51,215 nucleotides of DNA, from positions 1 through 51,215 of the IMG/VR virus record IMGVR_UViG_3300044712_001916; one strand, given 5' to 3'. The stretch comes from a virus. Positions 14,111 through 22,925 of the stretch are shown piece after piece; within the stretch, counting starts at the first letter, position 1, and each line of letters begins with the position of its first letter. The notes beneath the pieces are model-generated. The model had not been told where the DNA came from and did no database searches. It saw only the letters and a list, made by a program, of their open reading frames with translations. The translations under genes were made by a program, and so were the position numbers.

Positions 14111-14422
14111 ATGACTAAATTTTCATCTTTTGCAGGTAAAATTAAACAGGCGACTGCTGATCCTATAGATCCGCAGACAGGTGAGGAATACTACAATCAA
14201 AATACTGATAAGTGGCGCAGATATACAGGGAGTGGATGGCGGGAGATTTCGTTTATTAATGTAACGACAACTTCAACGACGACTACAACAAGTACGTCAA
14301 CGTCAACTTCTACTTCAACGACGACGACGACTACAAGTACTTCTACCTCAACGACGACGACAACTACCTCTACTACGAGTACAACAACGAGTACGAGTAC
14401 ATCTACGACTACAACTGCTTAA
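14111..14422 (+). CDS. Virion protein with mucin-like Ser/Thr tail (103 aa)
   Basis: The N-terminal domain (MTKFSSFAGKIKQATADPID, GEEYYNQNTDKWRRYTGSGW, REISF) is paralogous to the genes at 13598 and 13912. Residues 52-103 are almost only Ser/Thr and end in Ala. Probably a capsid surface protein whose tail could carry O-linked sugars or form a flexible brush; both are inference. Confidence 0.75.
   Translation: MTKFSSFAGKIKQATADPIDPQTGEEYYNQNTDKWRRYTGSGWREISFINVTTTSTTTTTSTSTSTSTSTTTTTTSTSTSTTTTTTSTTSTTTSTSTSTTTTA
14263..14420 (+). repeat. Ser/Thr-coding low-complexity tract
   Basis: ACN/TCN codon tract coding the C-terminal tail of the protein at 14111-14422, with mixed synonymous codons. Confidence 0.9.
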
Positions 14423-14430
14423 AGGAGACT

Positions 14431-15201
14431 ATGAAAGAATGTCAAATTTGTCATAAGAAAATGCCAGCTCATATTTTAATGCTGCACATGAAGAAATGGC
14501 ATACTGAATCTGTTCCAGTAGAAGAGGCTAAACCTGAGGCGGTAGTGGATACGGTTACGAATCAAAGTGTTGTTCAGCCACTTAGGTTTGATAAAGTAAT
14601 TATTTTTTGTCCGAAGTTTTTTATGTCGCCTGATCGGGAAGCTGAATTGCTTCGCAAGGGAATGCCAGTTGATAAAAATCCTACTCCAAACGTCATTCGG
14701 GATATGTTTCAAAAAATGTGGTGGTCAATTAAACGCAATGAAATGAAGGTTTTTGAGAAAAATGTGGGTGAATATTTATTAAAAAAGTTTGGCTTTTTAA
14801 TTAGAGTAGAGCCACATGAGATTGACAAATACCGCAAGATTCAAGCAGATAAAGAATATAAATGTCATGTGTGTAAAATGGGAGAGTTTGAAACTGATAC
14901 GTTAATTGCGTATCAACAGCACATGAAAAGTCATAACATGAGTCCAGAAGCGATGGCGATGATTGAAGAAATGGAGGCAGCTAAACCTGATGGTGAGGTC
15001 TATTCAACTCAGGAAGCAATTGCAGGTAAGCCTCGACTAGATGAGTACGCTGGCGCTTTAACCGGAGGTACCTATGAGCGGCCAATGGTGGATCAGGATG
15101 GGGTGGAATGGGTAGGTCCGGGATCAGTGAAACGTCAAGGTATGAAGTTACGGCCTAAGTTTGGTGCGCCGGGAATGTTTAGAGGAGGAGTAAATGAATA
15201 A
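14431..15201 (+). CDS. Protein with two C2H2-type zinc fingers (256 aa)
   Basis: The first finger is at residues 4-24 (CQICHKKMPAHILMLHMKKW then H), the second near residues 147-170 (CHVCKMGEFETDTLIAYQQH then MKSH). Between them lies a helical domain (MWWSIKRNEMKVFEKNVGEY); the tail is Gly-rich (ALTGGTYERPMV). A good AAAGGAG site precedes it. C2H2 fingers are rare in phage structural clusters; the partner could be DNA or another virion protein. Function unknown. Confidence 0.75.
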   Translation: MKECQICHKKMPAHILMLHMKKWHTESVPVEEAKPEAVVDTVTNQSVVQPLRFDKVIIFCPKFFMSPDREAELLRKGMPVDKNPTPNVIRDMFQKMWWSIKRNEMKVFEKNVGEYLLKKFGFLIRVEPHEIDKYRKIQADKEYKCHVCKMGEFETDTLIAYQQHMKSHNMSPEAMAMIEEMEAAKPDGEVYSTQEAIAGKPRLDEYAGALTGGTYERPMVDQDGVEWVGPGSVKRQGMKLRPKFGAPGMFRGGVNE

Positions 15202-15499
15202 ATTTGCAAAACCTAAACGAGTCACTGCCAATGGATATGTAGTTCAACGGGCGTGTGAAGTGGCAGCCATTACCGCTTTTCCGGGAGCTTCTGACTTAAT
15301 AATAAAATTACGTGATGGTGGAGCAGCAGGTACAATTAAGTGGGAATTTGAAGCTGATAGTAGTACTAGTTCTGCTACTCAAAGTTTCCCTTTTCCACTC
15401 TATTTTGGAACTGATTTGTATGTGGATATGGCGGGTGGAGATGCAAATAAGTCTGTATCTGTAGCATTAGTTGAAGGTACAAGTGCAACTGATATTTAA
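15194..15499 (+). CDS. Small beta-rich head-module protein (101 aa)
   Basis: Reads MNKFAKPKRVTANGYVVQRA, then KLRDGGAAGTIKWEFEADSS and YFGTDLYVDMAGGDANKSVS. All-beta by eye, similar in style to short phage decoration or fibre proteins. It overlaps the previous gene by 8 nt with an AGGAGGAG site. It is the last head-module gene before the glycan cassette. Confidence 0.7.
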   Translation: MNKFAKPKRVTANGYVVQRACEVAAITAFPGASDLIIKLRDGGAAGTIKWEFEADSSTSSATQSFPFPLYFGTDLYVDMAGGDANKSVSVALVEGTSATDI

Positions 15500-15502
15500 T
15501 GC

Positions 15503-15530
15503 TTGTTTTTTCAGTTAACTATGATATAAT
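15503..15530 (+). promoter_or_regulatory. Promoter of the glycan cassette
   Basis: TTGTTT (15503-15508), 16-bp spacer, TGA then TATAAT (15525-15530), an extended -10. It lies in the 51-bp gap before the first glycosyltransferase, so the cassette is an independent transcription unit. The 20-nt leader has no ribosome site. Confidence 0.75.
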
Positions 15531-15550
15531 GTTATAAGTAATAAACCTGT

Positions 15551-16885
15551 ATGAAAAATAAAGGTAAAAAAATTCTGATCTTTACCCAGTTTAGTAATGC
15601 TGATGAAGCATACTCATTAAATAGAGTAGTTCAGGATCAGATCCAGATGTTTGTCACCAATGGATATAAAGTTGTCGTTACCGTCGCTGAAGGTTTTACG
15701 CCGGTTGGCTGGTACGCTCATTCTGGGGTGGAATTGCGGGGAATGACCACAGTTCCATGCCACAATGAGGTCAAAAAAGATCCCACTTTTGATGATGATG
15801 TAGATGCTTTAACTGAGGATATTAAAGCTATTGTCTCTGATGTTGATTTTGTGATTTCTCATGACTTAATTTATCAACCATCTGCTCTTAAACATAATGT
15901 AGCATGTCGTAAAGTTGCTAAAGATAGGCCAGAATTGAAATGGGCGCATTGGATTCATTCTGCTACTTCTCCTTACACTTTGGGGAGGTTACGAGGTGTA
16001 TTTACTGATGAGTATGCCAGGATTATTAGTGAACCATTTCCTAATTCTTATTATGTTTTTTTCAATCACTATTCAATTCCTCGAATTGCTGAAAATTTTA
16101 AGGTGGATCCAGAGGTGGTTAAGATTGTTCACCATCCCTCAGATGTATATAAGTTACTGCGGATTAAGGATAAGTTGGTAATTAAGTTGGCAGAAAAGAA
16201 GAAGTTACTTGAAGCGGATGCGGTAGCAATTTATCCGGTTAGACTAGATCGGGGTAAACAAGTACAGATGGTAATTAAGACACTGGCGATGCTCAAAGAC
16301 AGAGGATTTAATGTCAGAGTGATTGTAGTTGATTTCCATTCTACTGGTGGGGATAAAGTCACCTATCGGGATGAACTTAAGCAGCTTGGGATTGATTGGG
16401 GGTTAAATGCCCAAGAATTAACTTTTACTTCAGAGTTTGATCCGGAGTGGACTGTACAGATACCGCATGAAAGTACAGCAGAGTTATTTGCATTATCTAA
16501 TGTATTCATTCAACCTTCTGTATCTGAATCATACTCTTTAACGACTCAAGAATTTATAATTATCAGTCGTGGAGTCTTAGTGCTAAATCAGGATTTCCCC
16601 CCATTTAGAGATATTTTCGGGCCGGATGCAATTTACCGGAAGTTTAGTTCAAATATTGATGTCATGAGTGGGTTAGATGGTAATACGACTACTCAATATG
16701 GTCCAAATGATGCTTCTCCTGAAGAGCGAGTCAGTTATGAAAAAGATTATCATCGGGAAACGGCAGGTATGATTGCTAATCAATTACGCCATACGCAAGC
16801 ATATGCTCGGTGGATAAAGATTAAACGAGAACGAAATTTACAATATATATTTACTCATGAGTTAGAGCCTCTTATATATGGATAA
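15551..16885 (+). CDS. GT4-type glycosyltransferase, GT-B fold (444 aa)
   Basis: The N-terminal Rossmann-like half starts KKILIFTQFSNADEAYSLNR. The C-terminal donor-binding half shows YPVRLDRGKQVQMVIKTLAM and SVSESYSLTTQEFIIISRGV, the GT4 region with the E-x7-E-like motif. It probably transfers a hexose from a nucleotide donor to the growing glycan; donor and acceptor unknown. First gene of the cassette, overlapping the next by 8 nt. Confidence 0.85.
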   Translation: MKNKGKKILIFTQFSNADEAYSLNRVVQDQIQMFVTNGYKVVVTVAEGFTPVGWYAHSGVELRGMTTVPCHNEVKKDPTFDDDVDALTEDIKAIVSDVDFVISHDLIYQPSALKHNVACRKVAKDRPELKWAHWIHSATSPYTLGRLRGVFTDEYARIISEPFPNSYYVFFNHYSIPRIAENFKVDPEVVKIVHHPSDVYKLLRIKDKLVIKLAEKKKLLEADAVAIYPVRLDRGKQVQMVIKTLAMLKDRGFNVRVIVVDFHSTGGDKVTYRDELKQLGIDWGLNAQELTFTSEFDPEWTVQIPHESTAELFALSNVFIQPSVSESYSLTTQEFIIISRGVLVLNQDFPPFRDIFGPDAIYRKFSSNIDVMSGLDGNTTTQYGPNDASPEERVSYEKDYHRETAGMIANQLRHTQAYARWIKIKRERNLQYIFTHELEPLIYG

Positions 16886-17648
16886 TGCGGTAGTATATGG
16901 ATGGGGAACAGTAGGTAAAGCAACTGCTAGTGTCTTTAATATTCATTCTTACTTTAGTAAAAAGGAAGCTACTATTACTCTTAAGGAAGCTGCCTATAAA
17001 CGCTATCATTTTATTTGTCTACCTACTCCTACAATTAAGAGTGACTGTTTCAGAGAAGATATTTTTGAATTAATCCGTCAATTAGAAGAATTGCCCCATG
17101 ATCAAAACGTCTATATTTTAAGATCCACGGTTATTCCTGGGACGGCTAAATATATTATGAGTCAATTAAATATTCATTCAGTAATTTCAAATCCAGAGTT
17201 TTTATCTGAAGATACGGCTACTGAGGATAGTATTCATCCCGATATTGTGGTTATTGGTGGAGAACAGAAAAACTACATTGATGATGTGGTTGGAATTTAT
17301 GAGGGACATATTAAGGGAGCTAAAATATTTACAACTGATACAGTAACAGCAGAAATGGCTAAATATGCTATAAACACATTTTATGCAACTAAGGTAATAT
17401 TTGCGAATCAGATATTTGATATAGCACAGCGGATTACAGCTAATTACGAAACAATAAAACAGATCATGTATAGCCGAAAATGGATTGGTAAAAATCATTT
17501 GGATATTTGGCATAAGGGTGGAAGAGGAGCAGGTGGGAAGTGTTTGCGAAAAGATTTAGATGCTTTTGAAAATTATTCTAAGAGTAAGTTGTTAGAAACA
17601 GTAAAACTGTTAAATGAGGATTATTTGAGCCGTTATCCAAAAAAATGA
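16878..17648 (+). CDS. Minimal UDP-glucose/GDP-mannose dehydrogenase (256 aa)
   Basis: NAD-dependent oxidation of a nucleotide sugar to a uronic acid is expected. Motifs: Rossmann loop GWGTVGKAT (residues 8-16), LRSTVIPGTA (81-90), SNPEFLSEDTA (104-114), EMAKYAINTFYATKVIFANQ (159-178, Lys162), and GAGGKCLRKD with catalytic Cys222 and Lys225. Cellular enzymes are about 400-450 aa; here the first domain is shortened and the C-terminal nucleotide-sugar domain is missing. Catalytic residues remain, so it may be a compact active form. Confidence 0.85.
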   Translation: MDNAVVYGWGTVGKATASVFNIHSYFSKKEATITLKEAAYKRYHFICLPTPTIKSDCFREDIFELIRQLEELPHDQNVYILRSTVIPGTAKYIMSQLNIHSVISNPEFLSEDTATEDSIHPDIVVIGGEQKNYIDDVVGIYEGHIKGAKIFTTDTVTAEMAKYAINTFYATKVIFANQIFDIAQRITANYETIKQIMYSRKWIGKNHLDIWHKGGRGAGGKCLRKDLDAFENYSKSKLLETVKLLNEDYLSRYPKK

Positions 17649-18772
17649 TTACAGAAGGATTAACTAGTATTGTTATTGGTATTAGAAATACTGATTATCC
17701 AGTTTGTCATTATACGGGAAACTGTATTGGTTCAGTGAAATATTTTACCCATAAAGAGAAAACTCCCTACGAGATTATAGTAGTTGATAATGGATCAACA
17801 GTTGAATTGGGTGGTTGGAAATGGGACCAAGTAGTAGACAAATATTATAAGCATGATGCCGGTATGAGTTGTGCGTGGGCGTGGAATAAAGGAATTGAGA
17901 TGGCTTCAGGTGAATATATTGCGGTATTGTCTAATGACGTTCAGATATTTGAGTACTGGTTAGAGGATTTGATTGATGCTACTAAATATGTGGATATTGT
18001 TAATGCTTGTCCGATGTACAGTCAACCATGGGGTAGAGCAGTTGAGGCTAAGGAATTAAGAAATAAATGGTTGATGGATGATCCCGATAAATACTTATAT
18101 CCATTTCGTGATTTCTCGCTCTTTTTAGGAAAACGAGAAGTATTTGATAAGGTGGGTACATTTGATGAAAATTATGAGTTTGGGTGGGGAGAAGATATTG
18201 ACTACTGTTACCGTTTACAAGCTCTTGGAATGATGAATAAGGCCAATAAACGAGTAAATACATATCATGTTGGGATGGCAACTGGACAGACCCTTATGAT
18301 GCAAAATGCAGGAGACATCAATGGAGCGATGACTAGGAATCGAGAATACACTCGTAAAAAACACAATTTAGATAAGTTTGGGATTCCACATCCTCAAGAT
18401 GAGGTAGTCGAGCATGAAAAAGATCCTATTATTACTTTGTCTACAAAAATAAAGCGCAGAGGGGATAAAACAATCAGAACGAATGAAACTGGAGATAAGG
18501 TATATCTCGTGACTGGAAAAGTAGCTCAGTGGGTGAAGAATTTGGAAACACTCAATGCACTGGGTTGGACATTAGGCCAAGAAATTCTGGTTAGCCTAGA
18601 TGAATTTAGAGATTTTGAGATGGGGGAGCCATTGGGATTGAATGATGTAGAAAAAGGGGTTGGTGTAGTCCAGTCAGAAGTAGTAGTAGAAGCAACTAAC
18701 TATCCGGAAAAAGTTGTAGTTGAGGACACTTCACATAAAAGTCCGGTTTTACGATATAGAAAATCTGTATGA
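17645..18772 (+). CDS. GT2 glycosyltransferase with extra C-terminal domain (375 aa)
   Basis: The N-terminal GT-A fold shows IIVVDNGST and IAVLSNDVQI (DXD equivalent), then NYEFGWGEDIDYCYRLQALG (acceptor or catalytic ED region). The last about 110 residues form a separate domain with GDKVYLVTGKVAQWVKNLET and LGWTLGQEILVSLDEFRDFE, which resembles small VYLI..GK..W...LGW beta domains of surface proteins. That attachment is unusual; it may bind a partner or glycan. Overlaps both neighbours by 4 nt. Confidence 0.85.
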   Translation: MITEGLTSIVIGIRNTDYPVCHYTGNCIGSVKYFTHKEKTPYEIIVVDNGSTVELGGWKWDQVVDKYYKHDAGMSCAWAWNKGIEMASGEYIAVLSNDVQIFEYWLEDLIDATKYVDIVNACPMYSQPWGRAVEAKELRNKWLMDDPDKYLYPFRDFSLFLGKREVFDKVGTFDENYEFGWGEDIDYCYRLQALGMMNKANKRVNTYHVGMATGQTLMMQNAGDINGAMTRNREYTRKKHNLDKFGIPHPQDEVVEHEKDPIITLSTKIKRRGDKTIRTNETGDKVYLVTGKVAQWVKNLETLNALGWTLGQEILVSLDEFRDFEMGEPLGLNDVEKGVGVVQSEVVVEATNYPEKVVVEDTSHKSPVLRYRKSV

Positions 18773-19566
18773 AGTATTCAATTATTACTCCGGTTCATGT
18801 ATACACTGAGCAGCGAAAAACTCAACTTGATCGAGCGGTTAAAAGTGTACTAAATCAATCAGTTACCGATTACGAGCATATTGTGATTAATGATGGTTCT
18901 ACGATAGAGGTCAAGACTCCTAATTCAGTTAAAGTGGTGAATCAGCCTCATTTGGAACGGATTGTAGCTTATTACAATGGCATGAAGGAAGCTATAGGAG
19001 ATTGGTTTGTATTATTAGATAGCGACGATGAATTGATTAGTTATTACCTGGAAGTGTGTGATGCGATGATGGTTAAATATCCGGATAGTAAACTATTTAA
19101 CTTCGGGTCCATTCACATTACGAAAGAGTATAAAGCTCATCCTCGGGATGCGTTCAAGCCCGCTAAATTTGATGTAGGGCATGAAGTGTTTGGTGGAGGC
19201 ACAATCGTTAACGGGACTTTTATTTTCCACAGAAGTGTTTATGAGGACTTAGGCGGGTATCCTGAGCCGGAGGTGCATAACGTGGACTGTAGTGAAATTA
19301 ACTATCCCGATAATGAAGGTAAACTAACCAGATCGTTAGGCATGAGCAGTCCGTGGGATTTTGCTGCCTATTATCAGGTAAAGTACCCGGAAATCAGGCC
19401 GTATTTTACCCACGATGCAGAGCCGAATAAGGTGATTCGGGAGTTGGGGAATCCCTGGGGAAATGATTATGCGCTCTTTTACCAGTATACCCGCAAGTAT
19501 TATTCTGAGCCGATAGATGCTCATTTATATATCGTTCATCCGGGAAAGTTAGGACACAGCTTATGA
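18769..19566 (+). CDS. GT2 glycosyltransferase (265 aa)
   Basis: Starts YSIITPVHVYTEQRKTQLDR, with IVINDGST and the DXD-type WFVLLDSDDELI, then a long C-terminal acceptor region with GGTIVNGTFIFHRSVYEDLG. Classic family 2 inverting transferase; sugar specificity cannot be read. The gene becomes noticeably GC-richer in its second half. Confidence 0.85.
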   Translation: MKYSIITPVHVYTEQRKTQLDRAVKSVLNQSVTDYEHIVINDGSTIEVKTPNSVKVVNQPHLERIVAYYNGMKEAIGDWFVLLDSDDELISYYLEVCDAMMVKYPDSKLFNFGSIHITKEYKAHPRDAFKPAKFDVGHEVFGGGTIVNGTFIFHRSVYEDLGGYPEPEVHNVDCSEINYPDNEGKLTRSLGMSSPWDFAAYYQVKYPEIRPYFTHDAEPNKVIRELGNPWGNDYALFYQYTRKYYSEPIDAHLYIVHPGKLGHSL

Positions 19567-20303
19567 AGCCAATAGATATTTTTATAACTACGTTTCTTAG
19601 GCAAGCTCATACTGAGCAAACAATCAGGTATCTAAATGAACGGACAAAATATCCTTACCGTTTATTTGTGATAGACAATGGGGGGAATGAGGAGGTGTTA
19701 GATGAAGCGATTAAACAGAATCTGGTTTTTCTGGTGGTACGCCCTTCCTCTAATGTTGGCATTCATGCTGCTTGGAATTTGGCCCTGGCTATGGCTGAAT
19801 CTGATTATTTTATTACTAGCGACAATGATATTCTTGTACCTGAGTTAGAACCAGATTGGTTAGAACAGATGATGACAATTATGCGGACACGGGAGGTTGA
19901 CCGCTTGGCAGCTTTAGCCCTACAGCCACATATCTTTATCGGAACTAATCCAACTGCATATCCTTCAGATGGCATAGTTTTGGATATGCCGATTGTTGGC
20001 GCTGTAATGCGGATGATGAATCGTCAAGCAGTTATTAACGCGGGAGGATGGGAGCATGTGATTAGAACGAGTCGTAATCATGAGGAAAAGACAATTTGTT
20101 CTCGATTGCAAACCTTAGGATATAAAGTTGGGTATACAGCGAAAATGAAGGCATTTCATTTGTTTGCCGGAGAAAATACTGATCCATGGGGCTATCCAGC
20201 CTCAATGAGTCCTGAAGATCACGGGCATCATCCAGTATCTCCTCCCGTTAATGTATTTGGAAATATTGCAGAGTATAACCAAAAAACGTGGGAGCATATA
20301 TGA
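19563..20303 (+). CDS. GT2 glycosyltransferase (246 aa)
   Basis: Reads DIFITTFLRQAHTEQTIRYL, LFVIDNGGNEE, SNVGIHAAWNLALAMAESDY and the DXD-type ITSDNDILVP, then GAVMRMMNRQAVINAGGWEH and EEKTICSRLQTLGYKVGYTA. Family 2; cytoplasmic with no membrane anchor. Its stop overlaps the ATG of the SDR gene (ATGA). Confidence 0.85.
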   Translation: MKPIDIFITTFLRQAHTEQTIRYLNERTKYPYRLFVIDNGGNEEVLDEAIKQNLVFLVVRPSSNVGIHAAWNLALAMAESDYFITSDNDILVPELEPDWLEQMMTIMRTREVDRLAALALQPHIFIGTNPTAYPSDGIVLDMPIVGAVMRMMNRQAVINAGGWEHVIRTSRNHEEKTICSRLQTLGYKVGYTAKMKAFHLFAGENTDPWGYPASMSPEDHGHHPVSPPVNVFGNIAEYNQKTWEHI

Positions 20304-21079
20304 GGATTTTGGTTACGGGTGGATCTGGATTTATAGGTAACTATTTACGACCTATTTTGAAAGAACACGAAGTATTTTCAGTAGATATTGAATCGGGTGT
20401 TGATATTTTTGATAGTTTGTTTGAAAAGTTAGTTAAGAGTCACGATGTGATTATTCATTTGGCAGCATTAACAAATGTCGAAGATTCAAAAATTAATCCT
20501 AAGCCTTACTACATGACTAATGTACTTGGAACGGCAAGAGTGACTTATTTATGTGCGAAGTATGGTAAGAAGTTAATTTATCCATCAACATTACACGTTT
20601 TTGATCCATATTCATCTCCGTATGCTGACAGTAAGTTACAAGCAGAACAAATTGTTAAATGTGTTAATAAATTTATTCCCGTAGTTATTTTACGGCTCTA
20701 CAACGTATTTGGAAAAGGTATGAATAATAATAGTGGATCAATCATTAATCTGTTTCTTACATCTAAAGAGGTAGGAGTGTATGGAGATGGAAGTGTAACT
20801 CGTGATTTTATTCATGTTAAAGATGTTGCCGCAATTATGAAAGATGCCTTGAAATCGAAATGGGATGGTGCGTGTGTTGAGGTCGGAACTGGTAAGGGAA
20901 CAAGTATTAAGGAGCTAGCTATCTTATTTTCTTATTATCGGCAAGTTCCATTAGTATATTTTAAGAATAAAGAACAACTACGGTGGCCAATTGCCAATAC
21001 TAAATTATTAAAAAAATTATACAAAGAAAAATTAAAGACTAATATCCATAAAGATATTGAGGAACTATGCCGAAATTAA
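20300..21079 (+). CDS. NAD-dependent sugar epimerase/dehydratase, extended SDR (259 aa)
   Basis: GGSGFIGNYL at residues 7-16 binds NAD, IIHLAALTNV follows, and the catalytic pair is Tyr108 and Lys112 in SPYADSKLQAE, with Ser/Thr at 96-97. RDFIHVKDVA is the usual downstream motif. It probably epimerises or dehydrates a nucleotide sugar feeding the cassette. The ATG at 20300 is preferred because it gives the SDR start and the 4-nt overlap. Confidence 0.85.
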   Translation: MRILVTGGSGFIGNYLRPILKEHEVFSVDIESGVDIFDSLFEKLVKSHDVIIHLAALTNVEDSKINPKPYYMTNVLGTARVTYLCAKYGKKLIYPSTLHVFDPYSSPYADSKLQAEQIVKCVNKFIPVVILRLYNVFGKGMNNNSGSIINLFLTSKEVGVYGDGSVTRDFIHVKDVAAIMKDALKSKWDGACVEVGTGKGTSIKELAILFSYYRQVPLVYFKNKEQLRWPIANTKLLKKLYKEKLKTNIHKDIEELCRN

Positions 21080-21747
21080 CGTCAGTTATTGTTACTGCAT
21101 ATCCACAAACCATTTATCAGGCACAGATGACAATGGCTTCTATTGCCAGTGTGACCAAATATACAGAACTTAGTGAGTATGAACTTATCTTGATGTCTGA
21201 TAGTGAGAAATTTCCAATTAGGGATGATTATCAAACATTAAAAATAGATCGGTACGAAAAGACTTACGGATGGGGATACACCAAGTCAATGAATGAGGGA
21301 GCAAAATTAGTAACAGGAGAATATCTAGTTTTCTTACAAAATGATGTTTTTGTAAGAGAAGGATGGTTGCCTGATCTTCGCTGGTACTTGGAAAATAATA
21401 AGGGAGAATGTGTAATTCCGGATCAAATGCCTCGGACAAGAGAGTTTGTAAAAAAGTCATACCGAATGAGCTACGAAGAAGCGATGAAGTTTGGATCACG
21501 GGATGCAGGACTATTGATGATCACTACAGAAGCTTTTAAGCGAGTGGGTGGTTGGGATGAACGATTATCCCTACTGGCTGAAAAGGATTTTTATCGACGA
21601 ATGGCAGAAGTAGGTATTAGACAAGTAGATACTTGTAAAACAATGATTACTCACATCATGGCAGCTACTAACTTTTATCGGTACCATACTAACTATCAAG
21701 AATATGACGATATGATGAAAAAAGATGCGGAGATACTTAATAAATGA
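21067..21747 (+). CDS. GT2 glycosyltransferase (226 aa)
   Basis: Compact GT-A fold: TSVIVTAYPQTIYQAQMTMA, YGWGYTKSMNEGAKLVTGEY and the DXD-type VFLQNDVFVREGWL, then LLMITTEAFKRVGGWDERLS and EKDFYRRMAEVG with the ED-type catalytic pair. Small for the family but complete in motifs. Overlaps the SDR gene by 13 nt. Confidence 0.85.
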   Translation: MPKLTSVIVTAYPQTIYQAQMTMASIASVTKYTELSEYELILMSDSEKFPIRDDYQTLKIDRYEKTYGWGYTKSMNEGAKLVTGEYLVFLQNDVFVREGWLPDLRWYLENNKGECVIPDQMPRTREFVKKSYRMSYEEAMKFGSRDAGLLMITTEAFKRVGGWDERLSLLAEKDFYRRMAEVGIRQVDTCKTMITHIMAATNFYRYHTNYQEYDDMMKKDAEILNK

Positions 21748-22925
21748 AAATGTTAGTTGATATGGGGGAAGTGGCCATTTCACCACTTCAAAAAAAATTA
21801 GTAAGTAAATGTCTCAGTAATAATCGTTTGTCATATGGTCCGATGACTAAAGAGTTTGAATCTAAGTGGGCAAAGATGCATCATGTGAAATATGCTCTAT
21901 TTTGTAATTCAGGGACTTCAGCTTTGCAAGTAGCAATTCATGCATTAAAGGAAAAATACAAATGGGATGATGGATGTCAGGTAATTATTCCGGCAACTAC
22001 TTTTGTAGCTACGATGAATGTGGTCCTTCATAACAATTTACGGCCTGTTTTTGTTGATGTGGAAGGAGACTATTTTAATCTTGATTATAAGTTAATTGAA
22101 GATAAGTTAACTGTAAAAACAAAGGCAATTATAGTTGTTCATTTACTTGGTCAACCAGCTAATATGACGCAAATTATGAGAATTGCTCGAAGATTTGATT
22201 TGAAGGTAATTGAAGATTCATGTGAAACAGTTGGAGCAACATTTAGAGGTAAATCAGTTGGATCATGGGGAGATGTGAGTTGTTTTTCCACATATGCTTC
22301 ACATTTAGTAGTTACGGGGGTTGGTGGATTTGCATGTACTAATGATACTGACTTAGCAGTTAGAATTAAGGGATTATACAATCACGGACGGGACGGAGTT
22401 TACCATTCAATTGATGATGATGATAAAAACTCAATTGAAATGATGAAAAGTCGTTTTAATTTTGTTCATTCTGGATATAGTTATCGGACAACTGAATTGG
22501 AAAGCGCATTAGGTTTAGGTCATTTAGCAAGATTTAGTAAGGAATTAAAAAAACGTCAAGATAATGCTGCATATTTAATTAGTAAGTTAAAACCACTTCA
22601 AGGAAAAAATCTTATTAAATTACCGCTAGCTCATACTGATGCGACTCATTCGTATATGCTCTTTGCACTTACCTGTTTACGAGAAGGTGATAGAGATAAG
22701 TTAATTCTATTTTTAGAAAATAACGGCATTATGACTCGGTATCTGATGCCACTTATAAATCAACCGATCGTACAGAGTATATTTGGAAATATATACGGAG
22801 ATTTTCCAGTTTCTACTTATCTTATTGCTAACTCTTTTCTAATTGGAATTCATCCTGGATTAACTAAAGAAGATTTAGATTATATAGTTAAAAAATTCTA
22901 TACATTTTATGATAAAAGAAAATGA
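21744..22925 (+). CDS. DegT/DnrJ/EryC1-fold PLP enzyme with Lys to His change (393 aa)
   Basis: Sugar aminotransferase fold: FCNSGTSALQVAIHALKE (PLP phosphate site), IIPATTFVATMNVVLHNNLR, VIEDSCETVGATFRGKSVG with the PLP-holding Asp158, and GYSYRTTELESALGL. The internal aldimine Lys is replaced: FSTYASHLVVTGVGG has His187 where aminotransferases have K in K-N-L-T-T-G-E-G-G. ColD- and E1-type sugar 3-dehydrases carry His there, so a 3-deoxygenating dehydrase is more likely than an aminotransferase. The partner reductant is not visible. Confidence 0.85.
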   Translation: MKMLVDMGEVAISPLQKKLVSKCLSNNRLSYGPMTKEFESKWAKMHHVKYALFCNSGTSALQVAIHALKEKYKWDDGCQVIIPATTFVATMNVVLHNNLRPVFVDVEGDYFNLDYKLIEDKLTVKTKAIIVVHLLGQPANMTQIMRIARRFDLKVIEDSCETVGATFRGKSVGSWGDVSCFSTYASHLVVTGVGGFACTNDTDLAVRIKGLYNHGRDGVYHSIDDDDKNSIEMMKSRFNFVHSGYSYRTTELESALGLGHLARFSKELKKRQDNAAYLISKLKPLQGKNLIKLPLAHTDATHSYMLFALTCLREGDRDKLILFLENNGIMTRYLMPLINQPIVQSIFGNIYGDFPVSTYLIANSFLIGIHPGLTKEDLDYIVKKFYTFYDKRK

